Positions 47,105-59,248 are shown, numbered from the stretch's first letter. The stretch: 64,000 bases of DNA from Streptococcus mitis (GCF_000722695.1 NZ_JPFU01000012.1:1-64000); one strand, 5' to 3'. The notes: generated from the sequence alone by a model not told the origin. A program made the numbers and translations.

Positions 47105-48001
47105 TTATAGAGTATTAGTTGATAACTGAGTAATAAGATTACTGAAATCATCCGGCAAGGGACTGTCTAACTGCAAGTCTTGCTCTAAAAATGGATGATA
47201 AAAAGATAGGTAATGGCAATGCAGAGCCTGACGTTGGATGCCGTCGTCCAGACTACCACCATACAAATCATCTCCCAACAAAGGAAAACCAATATGAGAA
47301 AAATGGACTCGGATTTGGTGAGTACGTCCAGTATGCAGGCGAATGTCTACCAAGTGGATATTTCCATAAGAAGCTACAATCTTGTAAGAAGTATGGGCAT
47401 ACTTTCCACCTTTAGCCACCCGTCTGGTGATAATAGAGTCTTCATCACGCGCAATCGGAGCAATAATTTCCCCCTCTAACTCTAAGTATCCATCACCTTT
47501 AACCAAAGCAAAATAGCGTTTTTCAATAGACTTTTTCTGCAACTGCTTGTCTAATCGTGCATGGGCATAGCCGTGCTTGGCAAAGAGCATCAAGCCAGAA
47601 GTATCTCTATCAAGCCTGGTCACAATGTGAACCTGCTGATTTTCATAGTTTTGCTTGACATAGTAACCCTTGATAAAATTGGCAATGGTATTGGAGTGGT
47701 TGACACTAGGAATAGAAGCCACTCCATAGGGTTTATTCAAGACTAGAAAATGGTCATCCTCATAGAGAATATCCAGTGGGCGCTCGATAGCTTCTAGAGT
47801 TTCAAAGCCTTCCTCAGCAGGAATATCAATGATAACGCGGTCTCCAATATCCAATAGATACGTCGCATTTTGCGGTTGGTCATTGACCAGAATAGCTCCG
47901 CCTCGAAACTTAATCTTAGCCAGCAGCCCCTTAGAAACCTCGTGCTTTTTCAAAAAGGTCTTAACCTTGACATGCTCATCTGCGATAAATTCAAACCTCA
48001 T
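47105..48001 (-). CDS. RluD-family RNA pseudouridine synthase
   Basis: 298 residues. An S4-like N-terminal RNA-binding part (about 15-75) and the catalytic domain with [19 protein letters not shown] (Asp near 135 is the nucleophile), then ALHCHYLSF...HPF. It modifies rRNA or tRNA uridines; which position is not clear from sequence. Its ATG overlaps the nadK stop (ATGA). Confidence 0.92.
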   Translation of the reverse strand: MRFEFIADEHVKVKTFLKKHEVSKGLLAKIKFRGGAILVNDQPQNATYLLDIGDRVIIDIPAEEGFETLEAIERPLDILYEDDHFLVLNKPYGVASIPSVNHSNTIANFIKGYYVKQNYENQQVHIVTRLDRDTSGLMLFAKHGYAHARLDKQLQKKSIEKRYFALVKGDGYLELEGEIIAPIARDEDSIITRRVAKGGKYAHTSYKIVASYGNIHLVDIRLHTGRTHQIRVHFSHIGFPLLGDDLYGGSLDDGIQRQALHCHYLSFYHPFLEQDLQLDSPLPDDFSNLITQLSTNTL

Positions 48002-48816
48002 TCATCCACCTCTCCGATGAAAGCATCCTTAACACGATTCCAGAAACTGGTATGGCTAGGTGATGCGACAAAGTGAATCTTATGGTGGTCGATTTGATAC
48101 TCAATACGCTCAATATTACGGAAAGAATAAACGCTATTGTCAACCGAAATGGTATGGTAATCGTTTCTCGTTGGAATGAGTTCAATCTTATCCTTCTTAG
48201 GAACAATAATGGACGAACCTAGCGTTCGATAGACACGATTGTTAAGGCTGGCAATTTCCGTCAACTGAAGAGCTTCAATGGTAGGGTGTAAAACAGCACC
48301 ACCAAGAGACTTGTTGTAGGCTGTACTACCAGTCGGTGTCGAAACTGTTAGCCCGTCTCCACGAAAACGTTCAAAGGGAACACCATTGATCACAATATCT
48401 GTCACCATTGTTCGGTCCGACCTGCGGATGCTGGCTTCATTTAGTGCTCTAAAAATCTTCACTTCACCATTTCCAAGAAAGACCTTCACATTTAGAACAG
48501 GGTAAGAGACTCTTGCTCCTGTATCTAGCTGCAAATTAGTCACTAGCTTATCCAACTCAAAATCACGGTAGTCCGTATAGAAGCCCAAATGTCCAGTGTG
48601 AACACCAATGAAGCGGACCTTGTCAAGCTGGTTTTCGTACTTATGAAAGGCTGACAAGAGCATGCCATCCCCACCAATGGAAATAACGATATCTGGATTG
48701 GTATCATTGAGTATAAACTGATTTCTCTTCAAACGATCTCGCAATTCATACAAAACCCTTTGACTCTGTGGTTTTCTATTAGCTATCAGGTCAATTCGTT
48801 TACCTGTATTCTTCAT
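47998..48816 (-). CDS. nadK: NAD kinase
   Basis: 272 residues from ATG 48816. Makes NADP from NAD and [17 protein letters not shown] (about 45-58) is the GGDG catalytic loop, [12 protein letters not shown] follows near 72, and [18 protein letters not shown] near 150 is the NAD-binding site. The start overlaps relQ by 17 bases, and the gene overlaps the pseudouridine synthase by four; the relQ-nadK-rluD order is conserved in streptococci. Confidence 0.96.
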   Translation of the reverse strand: MKNTGKRIDLIANRKPQSQRVLYELRDRLKRNQFILNDTNPDIVISIGGDGMLLSAFHKYENQLDKVRFIGVHTGHLGFYTDYRDFELDKLVTNLQLDTGARVSYPVLNVKVFLGNGEVKIFRALNEASIRRSDRTMVTDIVINGVPFERFRGDGLTVSTPTGSTAYNKSLGGAVLHPTIEALQLTEIASLNNRVYRTLGSSIIVPKKDKIELIPTRNDYHTISVDNSVYSFRNIERIEYQIDHHKIHFVASPSHTSFWNRVKDAFIGEVDE

Positions 48817-49471
48817 CTGTATCGTCACTGTTTCCTACACCATCATTTAATTTTCTACTCAAAGGATCAAAAAGTGCCTGGGCTTCTTGGATATCATCAC
48901 GAATTTTACCCATTTCTTCATCCAACTGATGGGCAATTTTGGCAGTAATTTCCAATCGCTTCTTAATCTCCTCTGGGAAATCCCCTTGGTATTTGTAGTT
49001 GAGAGAATGTTCTATCGTTGCCCAGAAATTCATGGCCAAAGTACGAATTTGAATTTCTGCCAAAATAGTCTTGGCTCCATTGATGGTGTCAACCATATAT
49101 TCTACTACCACATGATAGGAACGGTAGCCTGAAGCCTTTCGATGAGTAATGTAATCTCGCTCCTGTATGATCCGCATATCCTGACGCTTGCGCAAAATAG
49201 CCACAACTTCTTGGACATCATCTACAAACTGGACCATCACACGCAAACCAGCAATATCCTGTAAATCGTGTTCCAATGTCGCATAAGTAATGCCGCGACG
49301 GGCCATTTTTTCTTTTATACTCTCAATCGGCTTGACCCGACCAGTCACAAACTCAATCGGAGAATGCTTATTTTGCTTGCGATATTGCTTACGAATACCA
49401 CGTAGTTTAATCTTTAACTCACCAACAGCTTGAATGTAAGGATCTAGAAATTCTTCCCATTCTAAGGTCAT
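48800..49471 (-). CDS. relQ: Small alarmone synthetase (RelQ/YjbM)
   Basis: 223 residues, only the (p)ppGpp synthetase domain with no hydrolase, TGS or ACT part. [49 protein letters not shown] and [17 protein letters not shown] are the RelA/SpoT synthetase motifs. Produces alarmone under cell-wall or other stress. First gene of its operon. Confidence 0.94.
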   Translation of the reverse strand: MTLEWEEFLDPYIQAVGELKIKLRGIRKQYRKQNKHSPIEFVTGRVKPIESIKEKMARRGITYATLEHDLQDIAGLRVMVQFVDDVQEVVAILRKRQDMRIIQERDYITHRKASGYRSYHVVVEYMVDTINGAKTILAEIQIRTLAMNFWATIEHSLNYKYQGDFPEEIKKRLEITAKIAHQLDEEMGKIRDDIQEAQALFDPLSRKLNDGVGNSDDTDEEYR

Positions 49472-49599
49472 ATATTCTCCCTTATTCTCATATTATCCTT
49501 CAAAAATATTTTTGATTTTTTCTCCAGATTCATATACAATAAATACAATGCTTATTATACCATAAATCCGCTTTCAACGATAAAGAAAAGGTAAGAAAA

Positions 49600-50169
49600 A
49601 TGAAACATTTAGAAATTGAATTGAAAACACTATTGAAAAAAGATGAATATGATCGTCTAAAAGACCAGTTCAGAGGTGTCACTCCTGTTCTTCAAAAAAA
49701 TTACTACATCGACACGCCTGATTTTGAACTACGAGAAAAGAAAGTTGCTATGCGCATTCGAACTTTTGAAGACTGGGCAGAATTGACACTCAAAGTCCCA
49801 CAAAGTATTGGAAACATGGAATACAATCAAAAATTACAACTAAAAGATGCTGAAAACTATCTGGCTAAGGAAGAACTTCCTCAGGGGCTGGTTCTTGATG
49901 AATTGGCTAAATATGGTATCCAAAGTAAGAAATGGCAGGTGCTTGGTTGTCTCACAACGATTCGCTATGAAATGAAAACAGCTATTGGTCTCATGGCACT
50001 TGATGAGAGTCAATACTTTGATATGACAGATTACGAATTAGAGCTCGAAGTTGAAAATCACGAGCAAGGCAAACAAGAATTCAAACAATTTTTAGAGGAA
50101 AATCAGATTTCCTATCAAAAAGCCCCTTCAAAATTGGTTCGATTTGTCAAAAGCATGAAAAATAGCTGA
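49600..50169 (+). CDS. CYTH domain protein (YjbK type)
   Basis: 189 residues starting with the CYTH ExExK-type signature (MKHLEIELKTLL), followed by ring-lining charged strands (KVAMRIRTFEDWAELTLKVP, ELELEVE). CYTH enzymes act on triphosphates or polyphosphate through divalent metal. Divergent from relQ, with which it is neighbour in many Firmicutes, so a link to nucleotide signalling is possible but unproven. Confidence 0.88.
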   Translation: MKHLEIELKTLLKKDEYDRLKDQFRGVTPVLQKNYYIDTPDFELREKKVAMRIRTFEDWAELTLKVPQSIGNMEYNQKLQLKDAENYLAKEELPQGLVLDELAKYGIQSKKWQVLGCLTTIRYEMKTAIGLMALDESQYFDMTDYELELEVENHEQGKQEFKQFLEENQISYQKAPSKLVRFVKSMKNS

Positions 50170-50217
50170 AATAATCTCCATTTTTTGGTAAAATAGAAAA
50201 GATAAAAATACTCGAAT

Positions 50218-50250
50218 CCAAGTTAATATATGCTAAAGCATATGGCTTGG
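50218..50250 (+). promoter_or_regulatory. Hairpin in the prs leader
   Basis: CCAAG...ATATGCT AA AGCATAT..CTTGG folds into a two-tier stem-loop about 30 bases before the prs ATG. No T-run follows, so it is a leader structure, not a terminator. Confidence 0.5.
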
Positions 50251-50280
50251 CTACAGAAAGTTTACAGAGGACGGTCTATA

Positions 50281-51240
50281 ATGTCAGATAGAAAAAACAT
50301 GAAACTTTTCGCACTCAACTCTAACCAAGAGATTGCACAAAAAATTGCACAAGCTGTTGGTGTCCCACTTGGCAAACTATCATCACGTCAATTTTCAGAC
50401 GGAGAGATCCAAGTTAATATCGAAGAGAGTGTCCGTGGTTATGATGTGTACATCATCCAATCTACAAGTTTCCCTGTTAACAACCACCTAATGGAATTGT
50501 TAATCATGGTTGATGCTTGTGTGCGTGCAAGTGCCCACAGTATCAACGTTGTACTTCCGTATTTTGGCTATGCACGCCAAGATAGAATTGCATCATCTAG
50601 AGAACCACTAACAGCTAAACTAGTTGCTAACATGCTGGTTAAAGCTGGTGTAGATCGTGTCCTTACCCTCGACCTACATGCAGTTCAAGTACAAGGTTTC
50701 TTTGATATTCCTGTAGATAATCTTTACACTGTTCCTCTCTTTGCTAAACACTACTGTGATAAAGGATTAAGAGGTTCAGATGTTGTTGTCGTTAGCCCTA
50801 AAAATTCAGGGGTAAAACGTGCTCGTAGCCTGGCTGAATATCTTGATGCTCCTATCGCTATTATCGACTATCCTCAAGACGATGCAACTCGCAACGAAGG
50901 CTATATCATCGGTGATGTTGAAGGTAAAAAAGCCATCTTGATTGATGACATTTTAAATACAGGACGTACCTTCTCTGAAGCAGCTAAAATCGTTGAACAT
51001 GAAGGGGCTACAGAAATTTATGCTGTTTCTAGCCACGGTCTCTTCGTTGAAGGTGCTGCTGAACTTCTTAACAATACTAAGATTAAAGAAATTCTTGTAA
51101 CTGATTCAGTAGCAACAAAAGAAAAAACTCCTAAAAACGTATGCTACATCACTGCTAGTGAGTTAATTGGTGATGCCATCGTCCGTATCCACGAAAGAAA
51201 ACCAGTCAGCCCACTCTTTGCCTACAACAAAAAGAAATAA
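50281..51240 (+). CDS. prs: Ribose-phosphate pyrophosphokinase
   Basis: 319 residues from ATG 50281 (AGAGGACGG upstream); an in-frame upstream ATG at 50230 lies in the leader hairpin and is not used. Makes PRPP for nucleotide, histidine and NAD synthesis. [20 protein letters not shown] (about 130-149) is the PRPP synthase signature, [13 protein letters not shown] the flexible ribose-phosphate region and [13 protein letters not shown] (about 219-231) the PRPP loop. Confidence 0.97.
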   Translation: MSDRKNMKLFALNSNQEIAQKIAQAVGVPLGKLSSRQFSDGEIQVNIEESVRGYDVYIIQSTSFPVNNHLMELLIMVDACVRASAHSINVVLPYFGYARQDRIASSREPLTAKLVANMLVKAGVDRVLTLDLHAVQVQGFFDIPVDNLYTVPLFAKHYCDKGLRGSDVVVVSPKNSGVKRARSLAEYLDAPIAIIDYPQDDATRNEGYIIGDVEGKKAILIDDILNTGRTFSEAAKIVEHEGATEIYAVSSHGLFVEGAAELLNNTKIKEILVTDSVATKEKTPKNVCYITASELIGDAIVRIHERKPVSPLFAYNKKK

Positions 51241-51249
51241 GGTGATTCT

Positions 51250-52365
51250 TTGATTTATTTGGACAATGCTGCAACGACTCCCATGTCAGCAGTTGCTATT
51301 TCAGCTATGACCGAGGTTATGCAAGAAACCTATGGAAATCCTTCTAGTATTCATGGACATGGACGTCAAGCTGGCAAACTCTTGCGAGAAGCCCGTCAGG
51401 AACTAGCTCAGTTACTGGGGACAAAACCTCAACATATCTTTTTCACTTCTGGTGGGACTGAAGGCAACAATACTGCCATCATTGGCTACTGCCTTCGTCA
51501 CCAAGAACGAGGAAAACATATTATCACAACTGCCATCGAGCACCATGCTGTCCTTGAAACCATTGATTACTTGGTTCAGCACTTTGGTTTTGAAGCAACT
51601 ATTATCCAGCCAGAAAATCAAGAAATCACTGCCCAGCAAATTCAAGAGGCCTTACGTGACGATACGATTTTGGTTTCTACCATGTTTGCCAATAATGAGA
51701 CAGGAAACCTACTGCCCATTGCTGAAATTGGCCAAATACTCAAGCAACACCCTGCTGCCTATCATGTCGATGCAGTTCAGGCTATTGGAAAAATCCCTAT
51801 TCATCCAGAAGAATTGGGCATTGATTTTCTCACTGCTTCTGCCCATAAATTCCATGGTCCTAAGGGAATCGGCTTTCTCTACGCATCAAGCATGGACTTT
51901 GATTCCTATCTTCATGGCGGAGACCAAGAACAGAAAAAACGAGCAGGAACTGAAAATCTAGCTGCCATCGTAGGCATGGTTGCAGCCCTAAAAGAAAATT
52001 TAGAAAAGCAAGAAGAACATTTTCAACATGTACAAAATCTAGAGACTGCCTTTCTGGCAAAGCTAGAGGGAGTTCAGTATTACCTGAATAGAGGACAAGA
52101 TCATCTTCCTTATGTTCTCAATATTGGATTTCCTGACCAGAAAAACGACCTCTTACTCCTTCGGCTAGATTTGGCTGGAATTTCTATCTCTACTGGCTCA
52201 GCATGTACGGCAGGCATTGTCCAATCCAGCCATGTTCTTGAAGCCATGTACGGGGCAAATTCAGAACGCTTGAAGGAATCCGTTCGCATCAGTTTGTCTC
52301 CACAAAATACTGTTGAAGATCTACAAACCCTCGCAAAAACCTTAAAAGAAATTATCGGAGGTTAG
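51250..52365 (+). CDS. Cysteine desulfurase (NifS/IscS type)
   Basis: 371-residue PLP enzyme providing sulfur from cysteine, for instance to tRNA thiolation. YLDNAATTPM at the start, HVDAVQAIGKIPIH near 175, the PLP lysine in TASAHKFHGPKG (near 200) and the catalytic cysteine in STGSACTAG (near 320) are in place. The gene starts 10 bases after prs and is followed after four bases by the DUF1831 gene, suggesting one operon. Confidence 0.94.
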   Translation: MIYLDNAATTPMSAVAISAMTEVMQETYGNPSSIHGHGRQAGKLLREARQELAQLLGTKPQHIFFTSGGTEGNNTAIIGYCLRHQERGKHIITTAIEHHAVLETIDYLVQHFGFEATIIQPENQEITAQQIQEALRDDTILVSTMFANNETGNLLPIAEIGQILKQHPAAYHVDAVQAIGKIPIHPEELGIDFLTASAHKFHGPKGIGFLYASSMDFDSYLHGGDQEQKKRAGTENLAAIVGMVAALKENLEKQEEHFQHVQNLETAFLAKLEGVQYYLNRGQDHLPYVLNIGFPDQKNDLLLLRLDLAGISISTGSACTAGIVQSSHVLEAMYGANSERLKESVRISLSPQNTVEDLQTLAKTLKEIIGG

Positions 52366-52369
52366 CCAT

Positions 52370-52717
52370 ATGGCATTTGAAAAAACCATTCAGTTAAAAA
52401 ATTGTCGTTACGACTACACTCTTAGCCCTACTGTTAAGAAGTTCACCCTCAAGGACAATACTTTTTTTGAGACAAAGGTTGGTAACTATGAACTGACTCG
52501 CCTTTTGGAAAAAGTGCCAAACAGCGGTGAAGGCTTCCAACTCAAAATCATCATTAACAAGGAACTTACAGGGGCTAAAATCAATATCACTGACAAGTTT
52601 GGTCTTCGTCTAGTTGATATTTTCAAATCAGAAGACCACCACATTCATCAGGAAAAATTCTATTTTCTCATGGATAGCTTGGTAGAACGTGGTGTCTTTA
52701 CAAAATCAGAAAGATAA
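52370..52717 (+). CDS. DUF1831 family protein
   Basis: 115 residues, begins MAFEKTIQLKNCRYDYTLSP. A small alpha/beta protein conserved in lactic acid bacteria directly behind the cysteine desulfurase gene; function unknown, a link to sulfur transfer is inferred from the neighbourhood. GGAGGT ribosome site overlaps the end of the desulfurase gene. Confidence 0.8.
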   Translation: MAFEKTIQLKNCRYDYTLSPTVKKFTLKDNTFFETKVGNYELTRLLEKVPNSGEGFQLKIIINKELTGAKINITDKFGLRLVDIFKSEDHHIHQEKFYFLMDSLVERGVFTKSER

Positions 52718-52724
52718 AGCCAAA

Positions 52725-52940
52725 ATGTTTGAACTGACCTATAAAGATAGCTACCAGGTAGAGCGTACACTCAAGTATGAAGATTATGAGGCTCTCATGT
52801 TGGCTTTGTCAGGATGTGTGACCCTACCAGATACACTTTATGTGACTTCTTTGACTTTTGAGGGGCAGGAAGTTTACCAAGGATTGGTTGGAGACCTCTA
52901 CCGTTTTCTATCACAAACATCATTTTTACATCAAAACTAA
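52725..52940 (+). CDS. DUF4649 family small protein
   Basis: 71 residues from ATG 52725; a longer frame overlaps the upstream gene and is not preferred. Begins MFELTYKDSYQVERTLKYED and contains a cysteine-bearing LSGCVTLPDTLYVTSLTF segment. Conserved small streptococcal protein of unknown function, last of the prs-desulfurase group. Confidence 0.7.
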   Translation: MFELTYKDSYQVERTLKYEDYEALMLALSGCVTLPDTLYVTSLTFEGQEVYQGLVGDLYRFLSQTSFLHQN

Positions 52941-53022
52941 GATTTTTCTTAGTTTTTTCTTATTTTTGTTGATTTTTTCACAATGTTTCTATAAAATAGA
53001 AGAATAGAAAGGTTGTGATTTT

Positions 53023-53664
53023 GTGAAAGATAAACAGTCTGCTATTCCAAAAGCTACAGCAAAAAGACTCTCTCTCTACTATCGAATTTTTAAGAGATTT
53101 CATGCAGAAAAGATTGAACGTGCCAACTCTAAGCAAATTGCAGAGGCTATCGGTATTGATTCAGCGACAGTTCGTCGTGATTTTTCCTATTTTGGTGAAC
53201 TAGGTCGTCGTGGATTTGGCTATGATGTCAAAAAACTGATGACGTTTTTTGCCGATTTGCTTAATGATAACTCCATTACCAATGTCATGCTAGTAGGTAT
53301 TGGAAATATGGGCCATGCCCTTCTCCACTACCGCTTCCACGAGCGTAACAAGATGAAGATTATCATGGCCTTTGATCTAGATGACCACCCTGAAGTCGGT
53401 ACACAAACTCCTGATGGTATTCCCATTTACGGGATTTCTCAAATCAAGGATAAAATTAAGAATGCCGATGTCAAAACTGCTATCCTGACCGTTCCTAGCG
53501 TCAAATCACAAGAGGTTGCCAATCTCTTAGTTGATGCTGGCGTGAAAGGTATTCTCAGTTTTTCACCTGTTCATCTACATTTACCAAAAGACGTGGTCGT
53601 TCAGTATGTCGATTTGACAAGTGAACTCCAAACCCTCCTCTATTTCATGCGAAAAGAGGATTAG
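53023..53664 (+). CDS. rex: Redox-sensing repressor Rex
   Basis: 213 residues, GTG start with AAAGG upstream. A winged HTH at about 1-80 ([30 protein letters not shown]) and a Rossmann domain with [14 protein letters not shown] (about 90-103) that senses the NADH/NAD ratio. Rex represses fermentation and alcohol dehydrogenase genes when NAD is high. A strongly AT-rich -10 (TATAAAAT) is seen about 25 bases upstream of the start. Confidence 0.95.
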   Translation: MKDKQSAIPKATAKRLSLYYRIFKRFHAEKIERANSKQIAEAIGIDSATVRRDFSYFGELGRRGFGYDVKKLMTFFADLLNDNSITNVMLVGIGNMGHALLHYRFHERNKMKIIMAFDLDDHPEVGTQTPDGIPIYGISQIKDKIKNADVKTAILTVPSVKSQEVANLLVDAGVKGILSFSPVHLHLPKDVVVQYVDLTSELQTLLYFMRKED

Positions 53665-53681
53665 AAAGCGAAAATCATTTT

Positions 53682-54371
53682 ATGAAAAAACCAGTTATTG
53701 GGATTACAGGAAACGAAAAAACTCATCCAGATGATAACATCATGATGAGCTACGCAGCAAAAAGTTTTGTAGAAGGCGTTAAAGACGCTGGAGGGATTCC
53801 CATCATCCTACCGATTGGTGATCAAGAAATGGCTATCCACTATATTAGTTTGATTGACAAGCTCATCTTGACAGGTGGGCAAAATGTCGATCCAAAATTC
53901 TATGGCGAACCGAAAACCATTGATAGCGATGACTACCACCTTCAAAGAGATATCTTCGAACTGGCCCTCATCAAGGAAGCTATTAAACAGAAAAAGCCAA
54001 TTTTTTCTGTCTGCCGTGGAACACAACTCTTTAACGTTGCCATGGGTGGAACTTTGTATCAAGATATCGAAGACCACTGGCAAGATTGTTCGGCTGAGTA
54101 CACAACTCAACGCTTGGTGACAGAGCCTGATACAGTTCTTCGAGAAATCTATGGAGAAATCTCCCATATCAACTCCTTCCACCACCAGAGTATCAAAGAT
54201 TTAGCACCTAACTTAAAGATTGCAGCTCATGATCCTAAGGATGGTATCATTGAAGCTGTCATGAGTACGGATGATGTCGCCTTTCTCGGTGTCCAATGGC
54301 ACCCAGAATTTCTATTTGAAAATCGTCCCAAAGATAAAAACCTCTTTGACTATGTCGTTAATGAACTTTAG
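53682..54371 (+). CDS. Class I glutamine amidotransferase-like hydrolase (peptidase C26)
   Basis: 229 residues. Catalytic Cys in [21 protein letters not shown] (near 112), catalytic His and Glu in VQWHPEFLF (near 208). Belongs to gamma-glutamyl-GABA hydrolase (PuuD-like) proteins that cleave gamma-glutamyl amides; the actual substrate in streptococci is unknown. Follows rex by 17 bases, so likely co-transcribed. Its end overlaps the convergent radC by four bases. Confidence 0.9.
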   Translation: MKKPVIGITGNEKTHPDDNIMMSYAAKSFVEGVKDAGGIPIILPIGDQEMAIHYISLIDKLILTGGQNVDPKFYGEPKTIDSDDYHLQRDIFELALIKEAIKQKKPIFSVCRGTQLFNVAMGGTLYQDIEDHWQDCSAEYTTQRLVTEPDTVLREIYGEISHINSFHHQSIKDLAPNLKIAAHDPKDGIIEAVMSTDDVAFLGVQWHPEFLFENRPKDKNLFDYVVNEL

Positions 54372-55048
54372 ATTAAATCTGTCTTTTCACGATAACTAAA
54401 GTAACTAGAATGAGAGACAATCAAATGGTCCAAGAGAACAATACCCATCAGGTCGCAGGCTTCTTTGACAAGTTTAGTGACATGATCATCATTACGACTA
54501 GGGGCTACTGCTCCTGAAGGATGATTGTGGACCAAGATGAGAGAGGTCGCCATATGCTTGATGGCATAGTGAAGAATCTCTCGCGGTTCAGCGATACTAC
54601 GAGTTGCAGAACCGATAAAAATGGTCTGTTGATGGATGATTTGATTTTGAGTATTGAGATAGAGCGCCACCAGGTGCTCTTGTTTTTTATGTCCCAACTC
54701 CTGCTGCATCTTCTTGGCCAACTTTTGACTGCTGAGAATACTTTCCATCTCAAGGGTTTCGTGTTTTTGAATACGATGGCCCATTTCGATCATAGCTTGT
54801 AATTCTATTGCCTTAACACGGCCGATACCAGACAGACTCTGCAATTCCTGCAGGGTCATTTTTTTCAAATCTGTTAGGCTTGAAAGATTGTTCAAGACTT
54901 TCTGGGCAATTTCAAAAACGCTGGCTTGACGTGTTCCTGTCCTGAGTAAAATAGCTAGCAACTCTTGATTACTGAGCGCTTCAACTCCTTCTTTTGCCAG
55001 CCTTTCTCTTGGTAATAGTGAATCTTCTTGAAATGAAATACTGTACAT
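54368..55048 (-). CDS. radC: RadC family JAB-domain protein
   Basis: 226 residues from ATG 55048. An N-terminal helix-hairpin-helix part ([18 protein letters not shown]) and a C-terminal JAB/MPN metal site [17 protein letters not shown] (about 174-190, HxHPSGxxxPSxxD). Despite its name, a direct role in DNA repair is not established. No terminator is visible between it and the convergent upstream amidase. Confidence 0.93.
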   Translation of the reverse strand: MYSISFQEDSLLPRERLAKEGVEALSNQELLAILLRTGTRQASVFEIAQKVLNNLSSLTDLKKMTLQELQSLSGIGRVKAIELQAMIEMGHRIQKHETLEMESILSSQKLAKKMQQELGHKKQEHLVALYLNTQNQIIHQQTIFIGSATRSIAEPREILHYAIKHMATSLILVHNHPSGAVAPSRNDDHVTKLVKEACDLMGIVLLDHLIVSHSSYFSYREKTDLI

Positions 55049-55090
55049 AAAAATCCTCCTCACTTTATTATTCGTGAGAAGGATGGAAAA

Positions 55091-57382
55091 TTATATTTTT
55101 TTCTCAATTGGGGCTACACTAGCTAAAAGTTTTTTCAAACCTACTTCTGGGAAATTGATTTTTAATTCTTGAGTAGCTCCGCTACCTGAAACTTCTAGAA
55201 CGGTTCCCTCTCCCCACTTCTTGTGGAGGGCAATGTCACCAATGGACCAATTCGCCTCGCTAGACGCTGATTTTACGCCAGCTGTAAATTGACCAAATGG
55301 AAGATCGCTTGACTGAATAGTTTTTGGGGCAGCACTGCGTTTACGGTCTTGAAGAGCTTGGGCAAGACTCATACCTTGACCGAAGGCAAGGCCACCACTG
55401 CTATAAGATGCCTTAAAGCTTGTATTGGCTGGACGGGCCAAACCTTGATACTCAAGCAAATCTGAACTGATTTCGTTAATAAAACGAGTCGGACGGTTGT
55501 AGTTTGTACGACCAAAAAGCAGGCGCGAATTAGCATTTGTCAGATAGAGAATTTTCTCTGCACGCGTAATTCCTACATAGGCCAGACGGCGTTCTTCTTC
55601 TAATTCATCTTGATCTTCAGCTGCACGGCTAAGCGGGAAGACATTTTCTTCCATCCCAATCAAAAAGACAACTGGAAACTCAAGACCTTTGGCAGCATGC
55701 AGGGTCATCAAGGTCACTTCTGATGTCTCCTGACTACCTGAATCTGTATCCGCAATCAAGGCTAAGTCATTTAAGAAACGACTCAGCTTGTCCAAACCAG
55801 TTTCCTCTTCTGGCACATCAGAGGTGTCGTCAAAATTTTTCGTCACAGAAAGGAACTCTTCGATATTTTCAACCCGAGCCTTACTTTCTAGAGTCGCTTG
55901 GGCATTAAGAATATCGACATAACCTGTTTTTTCTAGTACCGACTCAACCAACTCAGTAATACTTAAGTGGTCCAGTTGCTCTCGCAAATCCAGAATCATA
56001 TTGGCAAAATCCCAGATAGACTGGGCTGCTTTACCCTTGATACCAGACAACATGATATTAGCAGAAGCATCTAGCATGGACATGTTTTGCATATTTGCAA
56101 AGTCACGGATTTTTTCAACGGTTCCTGGCCCAATTCCACGTTTAGGCTCGTTGATAATACGCTCAAAACTGATATTGTCACTCAAATTAGCAATGAGGTT
56201 AAGGTAAGCGATAATATCTCGGATTTCCTTACGGCTGTAGAACTTGGTTCCGCCAACCATGGTATAAGGGATATTTGACTTGAGCAAGGCTTCCTCAATA
56301 GTACGGGACTGCGCATTAGTACGATAAAGAACTGCAAAATCCTTGTGAAGGAAGTTTTGACTGCGACCAAGTTCATCAATAGTTTTAGCCACAAATACAG
56401 CCTCATCTAGCTCATCATTGGCACGATAGTAAACGATTTGCTCCCCATCAGCATTTTGTGTCCAGAGATTCTTAGGACGGCGGTTTTTATTATTTTTAAT
56501 GACCTCGTTGGCCGCTTGGAGAATGGTTTTAGTTGAACGGTAATTCTCCTCCAACAAAACAACCTTGGCTTGGGGATAATCCTTTTCAAAGTCCAAAATA
56601 TTCTGCATATCAGCACCACGCCAACCGTAGATAGACTGATCCGCATCCCCAACCACACAGATATTTTTAAAGCGTGAAGCCAAGAGTTTGACCAGTTGGT
56701 ACTGAGCATGGTTGGTATCTTGATACTCATCAACGTGAATGTATTGGAATTTTTGCTGGTAGTAGGTCAAAACATCAGGATTTTGATCAAAGAGACGCAA
56801 GGTCAGCATAATCAAATCATCAAAGTCAACCGACTCTGACTGGCGAAGCTCTTTCTGATAGGCTGTATAACACTGGGCTACGATTTGCGTATACATATCG
56901 CCAGCTTGGGCAGCATAAGCCACATCATCAATCAAGTCATTCTTAGCATTGGAAATAGTCCCTAAAATACTCCGTTCATTCCATTTTTTAGGATCTAAAT
57001 TAAACTGCTTGAGAATGCGTTTCATGAGAGTTCGTTGTTCACCAGGATCTACAATAGTAAAATTGCGGTTGTAGCCAATATGATCCGCATCGCGACGCAA
57101 AATACGCACACACATGGAGTGAAAAGTCGCAATCAAACAGTCCTGAGTAGCTGGATTGAGGCTATAAGCACGCTCTTTCATCTCACGCGCAGCCTTGTTG
57201 GTAAAGGTAATGGCCAAGATATTCCACGGATTGACTAGCTTTTCATCAATCAAATAAGCGATACGGTGGGTCAAAACACGGGTCTTTCCAGAACCAGCCC
57301 CCGCCATGATTAACAAGGGACCTTCTGTCGTTTGTACCGCCTCAGCCTGACGGTCATTCATTCCATTCAATAATGCGTTCAT
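55091..57382 (-). CDS. pcrA: ATP-dependent DNA helicase PcrA (UvrD/Rep family)
   Basis: 763-residue SF1A helicase. Walker [17 protein letters not shown] (about 27-42), Walker [15 protein letters not shown] (near 222), motif [17 protein letters not shown], and later [17 protein letters not shown] and [13 protein letters not shown]. The C-terminal tail after residue 650 is less conserved and ends in a Tudor-like region with [16 protein letters not shown] that binds RNA polymerase in relatives. Acts in repair, plasmid and transcription-replication conflict resolution. Confidence 0.97.
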   Translation of the reverse strand: MNALLNGMNDRQAEAVQTTEGPLLIMAGAGSGKTRVLTHRIAYLIDEKLVNPWNILAITFTNKAAREMKERAYSLNPATQDCLIATFHSMCVRILRRDADHIGYNRNFTIVDPGEQRTLMKRILKQFNLDPKKWNERSILGTISNAKNDLIDDVAYAAQAGDMYTQIVAQCYTAYQKELRQSESVDFDDLIMLTLRLFDQNPDVLTYYQQKFQYIHVDEYQDTNHAQYQLVKLLASRFKNICVVGDADQSIYGWRGADMQNILDFEKDYPQAKVVLLEENYRSTKTILQAANEVIKNNKNRRPKNLWTQNADGEQIVYYRANDELDEAVFVAKTIDELGRSQNFLHKDFAVLYRTNAQSRTIEEALLKSNIPYTMVGGTKFYSRKEIRDIIAYLNLIANLSDNISFERIINEPKRGIGPGTVEKIRDFANMQNMSMLDASANIMLSGIKGKAAQSIWDFANMILDLREQLDHLSITELVESVLEKTGYVDILNAQATLESKARVENIEEFLSVTKNFDDTSDVPEEETGLDKLSRFLNDLALIADTDSGSQETSEVTLMTLHAAKGLEFPVVFLIGMEENVFPLSRAAEDQDELEEERRLAYVGITRAEKILYLTNANSRLLFGRTNYNRPTRFINEISSDLLEYQGLARPANTSFKASYSSGGLAFGQGMSLAQALQDRKRSAAPKTIQSSDLPFGQFTAGVKSASSEANWSIGDIALHKKWGEGTVLEVSGSGATQELKINFPEVGLKKLLASVAPIEKKI

Positions 57383-57493
57383 CTTTTCTTCCTTACTCTT
57401 GAAGTCACTATTTCTATTATATCAGAAATCAGGGAAAATATCTTTACCTAGACTGGTTACGTGTAGAAGACAACTCCTTATATCTAGATAAGA

Positions 57494-57526
57494 AAATGAG
57501 CTTGGATAGTATTTCCAAACTCATTT
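57494..57526 (-). terminator. fhs terminator
   Basis: Minus-strand AAATGAGTTTGGA...TCCAAGCTCATTTTC stem-loop about 20 bases past the fhs stop. Confidence 0.75.
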
Positions 57527-57544
57527 AAAGTCAATTTCAATATA

Positions 57545-59215
57545 CTAGAACAAGCCTAGGACAGTTCCATCGCTTTCAACATCCATATTGAGAGCAGCTG
57601 GTCGTTTTGGAAGTCCTGGCATGGTCATGACATCACCAGTTAGGGCAACGATGAAGCCTGCACCTAATTTTGGTACCAATTCGCGAATGGTAATTTCAAA
57701 GTTTTCAGGTGCTCCAAGTGCATTTGGATTATCTGAGAAACTATATTGAGTTTTAGCCATACAGATTGGCAATTTGTCCCAACCGTTTTGAACGATTTGA
57801 GCGATTTGTGTTTGAGCTTTCTTCTCAAAGTTCACTTTACTACCACGGTAGATTTCAGTAACAATCTTTTCAATCTTTTCTTGAACAGAAAGTTCATTGT
57901 CATAAAGACGTGTATAGTTAGCTGGGGTTTCAGCGATAGTCTTGACAAGAGTTTCAGCAAGCGCTACACCACCTTCTGCGCCATCAGCCCAGACACTTGC
58001 CAACTCAACTGGTACATCGATTGAGGCACAAAGTTCTTTCAAGGCTGCAATTTCAGATTCTGTATCAGATACAAATTCGTTAATCGCAACAACTGCTGGA
58101 ATACCGAACTTACGGATGTTCTCAACATGGCGTTTCAAGTTGGCAAAACCTGCACGAACCGCCTCCACATTTTCCTCTGTCAGAGCATCTTTAGCCACGC
58201 CACCATTCATCTTAAGGGCACGAAGGGTTGCGACAATAACTACTGCATCTGGAGAAGTTGGCAAGTTTGGTGTCTTGATATCAAGGAATTTCTCAGCGCC
58301 AAGGTCCGCACCAAAACCAGCTTCTGTTACTGTATAATCAGCCAAATGAAGGGCTGTTGTCGTTGCCAAGACAGAGTTACACCCATGAGCGATATTGGCA
58401 AATGGACCACCATGTACAAAGGCAGGTGTACCGTAAATTGTTTGAACCAAGTTTGGCTTAATCGCATCCTTCAAAATCAAAGCTAAGGCACCTTCAACCT
58501 GCAAATCACCTACAGAAACAGGTGTACGGTCGTAACGATATCCGATAACGATATTGGCCAAACGGCGTTTCAAGTCCTCGATGTCCGTTGCCAAACAAAG
58601 AATAGCCATGATTTCAGAAGCAACTGTAATATCAAAACCATCCTCACGTGGAATACCATTTAGAGGACCACCAAGTCCAACGGTCACATGACGAAGGGCG
58701 CGGTCGTTCAAGTCCACTACACGTTTCCAGAGGATACGACGTTGGTCAATTCCTAGCTCATTTCCTTGGTGCAAGTGGTTATCAATCAAGGCAGAAAGAG
58801 CGTTGTTAGCAGTTGTAATGGCATGCATGTCTCCAGTAAAGTGGAGGTTGATGTCTTCCATTGGCAGAACTTGGGCATAACCACCACCTGCAGCACCACC
58901 CTTAATCCCCATTACTGGACCAAGAGATGGTTCGCGGATAGCAATCATGGTTTTCTTGCCAATCTTGTTCAAGGCATCCGCAAGACCAATGGTAATAGTT
59001 GATTTTCCTTCACCTGCAGGTGTTGGATTGATGGCAGTAACCAAGATCAATTTTCCAACTGGATTGCTCTCAACTGCACGAATTTTATCAAAGCTGAGCT
59101 TAGCCTTGTACTTTCCATACAACTCCAAATCATCGTAAGAAATACCAAGTTTCTCTACAACATCAACGATTGGCTTCAACTCAATACTCTGTGCAATTTC
59201 AATATCTGTTTTCAT
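57545..59215 (-). CDS. fhs: Formate-tetrahydrofolate ligase
   Basis: 556 residues. Makes 10-formyl-THF from formate, ATP and THF for purine and formyl-methionine synthesis. ATP loop [18 protein letters not shown] (about 65-82), [16 protein letters not shown] segment (here [20 protein letters not shown]) and [17 protein letters not shown] near 280 are family signatures. Uses a strong extended -10 promoter and its own terminator. Confidence 0.97.
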   Translation of the reverse strand: MKTDIEIAQSIELKPIVDVVEKLGISYDDLELYGKYKAKLSFDKIRAVESNPVGKLILVTAINPTPAGEGKSTITIGLADALNKIGKKTMIAIREPSLGPVMGIKGGAAGGGYAQVLPMEDINLHFTGDMHAITTANNALSALIDNHLHQGNELGIDQRRILWKRVVDLNDRALRHVTVGLGGPLNGIPREDGFDITVASEIMAILCLATDIEDLKRRLANIVIGYRYDRTPVSVGDLQVEGALALILKDAIKPNLVQTIYGTPAFVHGGPFANIAHGCNSVLATTTALHLADYTVTEAGFGADLGAEKFLDIKTPNLPTSPDAVVIVATLRALKMNGGVAKDALTEENVEAVRAGFANLKRHVENIRKFGIPAVVAINEFVSDTESEIAALKELCASIDVPVELASVWADGAEGGVALAETLVKTIAETPANYTRLYDNELSVQEKIEKIVTEIYRGSKVNFEKKAQTQIAQIVQNGWDKLPICMAKTQYSFSDNPNALGAPENFEITIRELVPKLGAGFIVALTGDVMTMPGLPKRPAALNMDVESDGTVLGLF

Positions 59216-59248
59216 TCAAAACTCCTCTAACCTCTTATATGATAATTC

